In this document: positions 62,209-64,000 of the stretch, piece after piece | Position numbering within the stretch: the stretch's first letter is position 1 | Layout of the letters: each line of letters begins with the position of its first letter | Assembly: GCF_900105325.1 (NCBI RefSeq) | Contig: NZ_FNSU01000003.1 | Span: forward strand, 1,550,001 to 1,614,000 | Source of the DNA: Pseudomonas marginalis | GTDB lineage: Bacteria; Pseudomonadota; Gammaproteobacteria; Pseudomonadales; Pseudomonadaceae | Direction of reading: 5' to 3' | Length of the DNA stretch: 64,000 nucleotides | Position numbers and translations under genes: made by a program | Notes under the pieces: model-generated | Told to the model about the DNA's origin: nothing | The model's input: the letters and a program-made list of their open reading frames with translations, nothing else | The model's database searches: none

Positions 62209-63567
62209 ATGAGCACGCCACATCAATTGAAACCCCGCCATTTGAAATTGGGCGCCATGGTCCACGGTGTCGGACACGGCTGGGGCGAATGGCGCCATCC
62301 GCAGGCGCAACCGAATGCCAGTACGAATTTCGGCTTCTACAAACAGCAGACCGAACTCGCCGAAGCGGCCAAGTTCGACTTCGTGTTCATCGCCGACAGC
62401 CTGCACATCCATGCCAAGTCCAGCCCGCATTACCTCAACCGCTTCGAGCCGCTGACCATCCTCTCGGCCCTGGCCGCACTCACCAGCCATATCGGCCTGG
62501 TGGCCACCGTGACCGTCAGCTACACCGAGCCCTACCAGGTGGCGCGCCAGTTCGCGTCCCTGGACCATATCAGCGGCGGTCGCGCCGGCTGGAACGTGGT
62601 GACCTCGTGGCTCAGCGGCACCGCCGACAACTTCGGTAAAGCCGAACACCCACCCCATGCCGTGCGCTACCGCATCGCCAAGGAACACCTGAACACGGTC
62701 AAGGGCCTGTGGGACTCCTGGGAAGACGACGCCTTTGCCTACAACAAGCAAAGCGGCGAATTCTTTACCCCGGGCAAGCTGCATGCGCTGAACCACAAAG
62801 GCGAGTTTTTCTCGGTCAAAGGCCCGCTGAACATTGCGCGCTCGCGCCAGGGCCAACCGGTGATTTTCCAGGCGGGCACGTCCGAAGACGGACGTAACTT
62901 TGCGGCGCAGAACTCCGACGCCATCTTTGTGCATGTGGAGAGCATCGAAGAAGGCCTGGCGTATACCCAGGACCTCAAACGGCGCGCCAAAGGCTTTGGC
63001 CGTGACGCCGACAGCCTGTCGATCCTGCCGGGCATCCGCCCGATTGTCGGCCGCGACGAGGCCGAAGTGGAAAGCCGCTACCAGCAGGCCGTGGAGCTGG
63101 TCACCGTGGAAGACGCCATCGTCGCCCTCGGCCGCCCGTTCAACGACCACGACTTCAGCCAGTACCCGCTGGACGCCCCGTTCCCGGAACTCGGCGACCT
63201 GGGCGCCAACAGCCAGAAAGGCGGCTCCGACCGCATCAAGCAACTGGCCAGGGACGAAGGCCTGACCCTGCGCGAAGTGGCGCTGCGCTTCTCGCGGCCC
63301 AAGCGTGATTTTGTCGGCACCCCGGAGCAAGTCGCCGACGCGATCCAGACCTGGTTCGAACGCGGCGCCAGCGATGGTTTCATCATCAACTCGGTGCTGC
63401 CGGACGGCTTGCAGTACTTCACCGAATTGGTGGTGCCGGTGCTGCAACAGCGTGGCCTGTTCCGTAGCGAATACACCGGCCACACCCTGCGCGACAACCT
63501 TGGCCTGGCCGTACCGGCCAACCGTTACAGCATCGAGGTGGAAGAACCGCAGGAGGCGCTGGCATGA
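62209..63567 (+). CDS. LLM-class flavin monooxygenase (NtaA/SnaA/DszA type)
   Basis: A 452-residue FMNH2-dependent monooxygenase of the NtaA/SnaA/DszA family: FKQQ-type start region GVGHGWGEWRHPQAQPNAST, FDFVFIADSLHIHAKSSP, TVTVSYTEPYQVARQFASLD, GRAGWNVVTSWL, PVIFQAGTSEDGRNFAAQNS. The family breaks C-S or C-N bonds of organosulfur or aminopolycarboxylate substrates. Only 11 bases after the substrate-binding gene, so it is in the same operon and likely acts on the imported substrate. GAAGGAGCAGAAC precedes the ATG. Confidence 0.88.
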   Translation: MSTPHQLKPRHLKLGAMVHGVGHGWGEWRHPQAQPNASTNFGFYKQQTELAEAAKFDFVFIADSLHIHAKSSPHYLNRFEPLTILSALAALTSHIGLVATVTVSYTEPYQVARQFASLDHISGGRAGWNVVTSWLSGTADNFGKAEHPPHAVRYRIAKEHLNTVKGLWDSWEDDAFAYNKQSGEFFTPGKLHALNHKGEFFSVKGPLNIARSRQGQPVIFQAGTSEDGRNFAAQNSDAIFVHVESIEEGLAYTQDLKRRAKGFGRDADSLSILPGIRPIVGRDEAEVESRYQQAVELVTVEDAIVALGRPFNDHDFSQYPLDAPFPELGDLGANSQKGGSDRIKQLARDEGLTLREVALRFSRPKRDFVGTPEQVADAIQTWFERGASDGFIINSVLPDGLQYFTELVVPVLQQRGLFRSEYTGHTLRDNLGLAVPANRYSIEVEEPQEALA

Positions 63568-63581
63568 GCGAATCCCTCACT

Positions 63582-63679
63582 GTAGGAGCGAGCTTGCTCG
63601 CGAAGATCGTTAACGATAACGCGGGACATCTGACTCCCCTCGGCGCTCTCCGGTTTTTCGCGAGCAAGCTCGCTCCTAC
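63582..63679. repeat. REPIN inside the sulfur operon
   Basis: A GTAGGAGCGAGCTTGCTCGC-type REP at 63582-63604 with its inverse at 63657-63679. Same family and spacing as the pairs at 3771 and 14106. Confidence 0.9.
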
Positions 63680-63700
63680 AAAATTACGGGTGATCACCCC

Positions 63701-64000
63701 ATGACCCAACCGTCTCTACGCTCCGTGGAAGTCGCCAACTTCGACGCCCTGCTCGAACGCCTCAGCACCGAACTGGCCGGCACCGCGCACCTGTATGACG
63801 AGAGCGGCGCCTTCCCCCATGCCAACTTCCAGCGGCTGCATGACCACGGCCTGGTCGCCCTCACCGTGCCCAAAGCCCTCGGTGGCGGCGGTGCCAGCCT
63901 GCCCCAGGCGCGCAAGGCGATCAGTGCAATTGCCAAGGGCGAACCGTCCACCGCACTGATCCTGGTGATGCAATACCTGCAACATACCCGCCTGCAAGAC
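63701..64000 (+). CDS. acyl-CoA-dehydrogenase-like flavoenzyme, N-terminal part (cut by window edge)
   Basis: 100 residues open to the window edge (MTQPSLRSVEVANFDALLER, then FQRLHDHGLVALTVPKALGG, ARKAISAIAKGEPSTALILV). This is the N-terminal helical domain of an acyl-CoA-dehydrogenase-fold flavoprotein; in this setting SfnB/DszC-like monooxygenase relatives that act in organosulfur use are the best guess. It lies 133 bases after the LLM gene on the same strand. Confidence 0.75.
   Translation, partial: MTQPSLRSVEVANFDALLERLSTELAGTAHLYDESGAFPHANFQRLHDHGLVALTVPKALGGGGASLPQARKAISAIAKGEPSTALILVMQYLQHTRLQD

Overview
The window reads as a piece of a Pseudomonas chromosome, most likely the P. fluorescens group. 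The supports are a high-GC coding style, an OprD-type porin, a lexA2-imuA-imuB-dnaE2 mutagenesis cassette, and intergenic spaces full of the REP/REPIN palindromes typical of that group. No rRNA, tRNA, integrase or transposase gene was recognised. The window cuts two genes: a glycoside hydrolase at the left edge and an acyl-CoA-dehydrogenase-like gene at the right edge.

Layout. 1-9.2 kb is housekeeping and catabolic: GH63-like glucosidase (partial), OprD porin, 2-oxoadipate dioxygenase/decarboxylase (HglS), a YdcH-like small protein, a second-type transketolase and a UvrA2-like ATPase. 9.2-16.9 kb holds a hybrid histidine kinase coupled to uvrA2, then the DNA-damage cassette lexA2-imuA-imuB-dnaE2 with a LexA2-type operator on the lexA2 start codon. 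16.9-18.2 kb is gene-free and is a composite of nested repeats. 18.2-28.6 kb is regulator-rich: three LysR/AraC-type regulators, a GlxA-type regulator, two convergent winged-helix/STAND ATPase paralogues whose 3' ends overlap, a pirin, a secreted protein made of ten 13-residue repeats, a quinone oxidoreductase and a LysR.

28.9-54.0 kb is a large exopolysaccharide locus. Three small regulators (REC-like/winged helix, degenerate EAL, winged helix) precede an initiating sugar-phosphate transferase. Convergent to it runs a leftward set of genes, mostly overlapping: wzb-wzc-wzx-wzy-pyruvyltransferase-acyltransferase-nitroreductase-GT2, then gmd-fcl-GT4-gmm-manC, then yjbE-wza-yjbF-yjbG-yjbH. Together they predict a Wzx/Wzy-type polymer containing fucose and mannose, probably with pyruvyl and acyl decorations, exported by Wza with a YjbEFGH/Gfc-type outer-membrane module. 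A six-copy palindromic tandem array lies between the two converging arms. A PAP2 phosphatase and two small unknown genes close the region.

54-64 kb looks like organosulfur and thiol metabolism: two flavin-dependent monooxygenases of different subclasses, a sulfonate-type ABC substrate-binding protein, a cysteine-dioxygenase-family enzyme coupled to a four-domain rhodanese, a LysR regulator, a class II aldolase-like protein and the start of an acyl-CoA-dehydrogenase-like flavoenzyme.

The most unusual content is intergenic. A ~260-bp element occurs three times (17171-17430 and 17685-17944 as an inverted pair, and 56867-57127). Its stems differ in sequence between copies but stay complementary, so they covary, which points to a conserved folded RNA or single-stranded DNA. 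Separately, three REPINs are interrupted at the same point by unrelated payloads bounded by the same inverted ends (GGTATCTACACAA / TTGTGTAGATAC).
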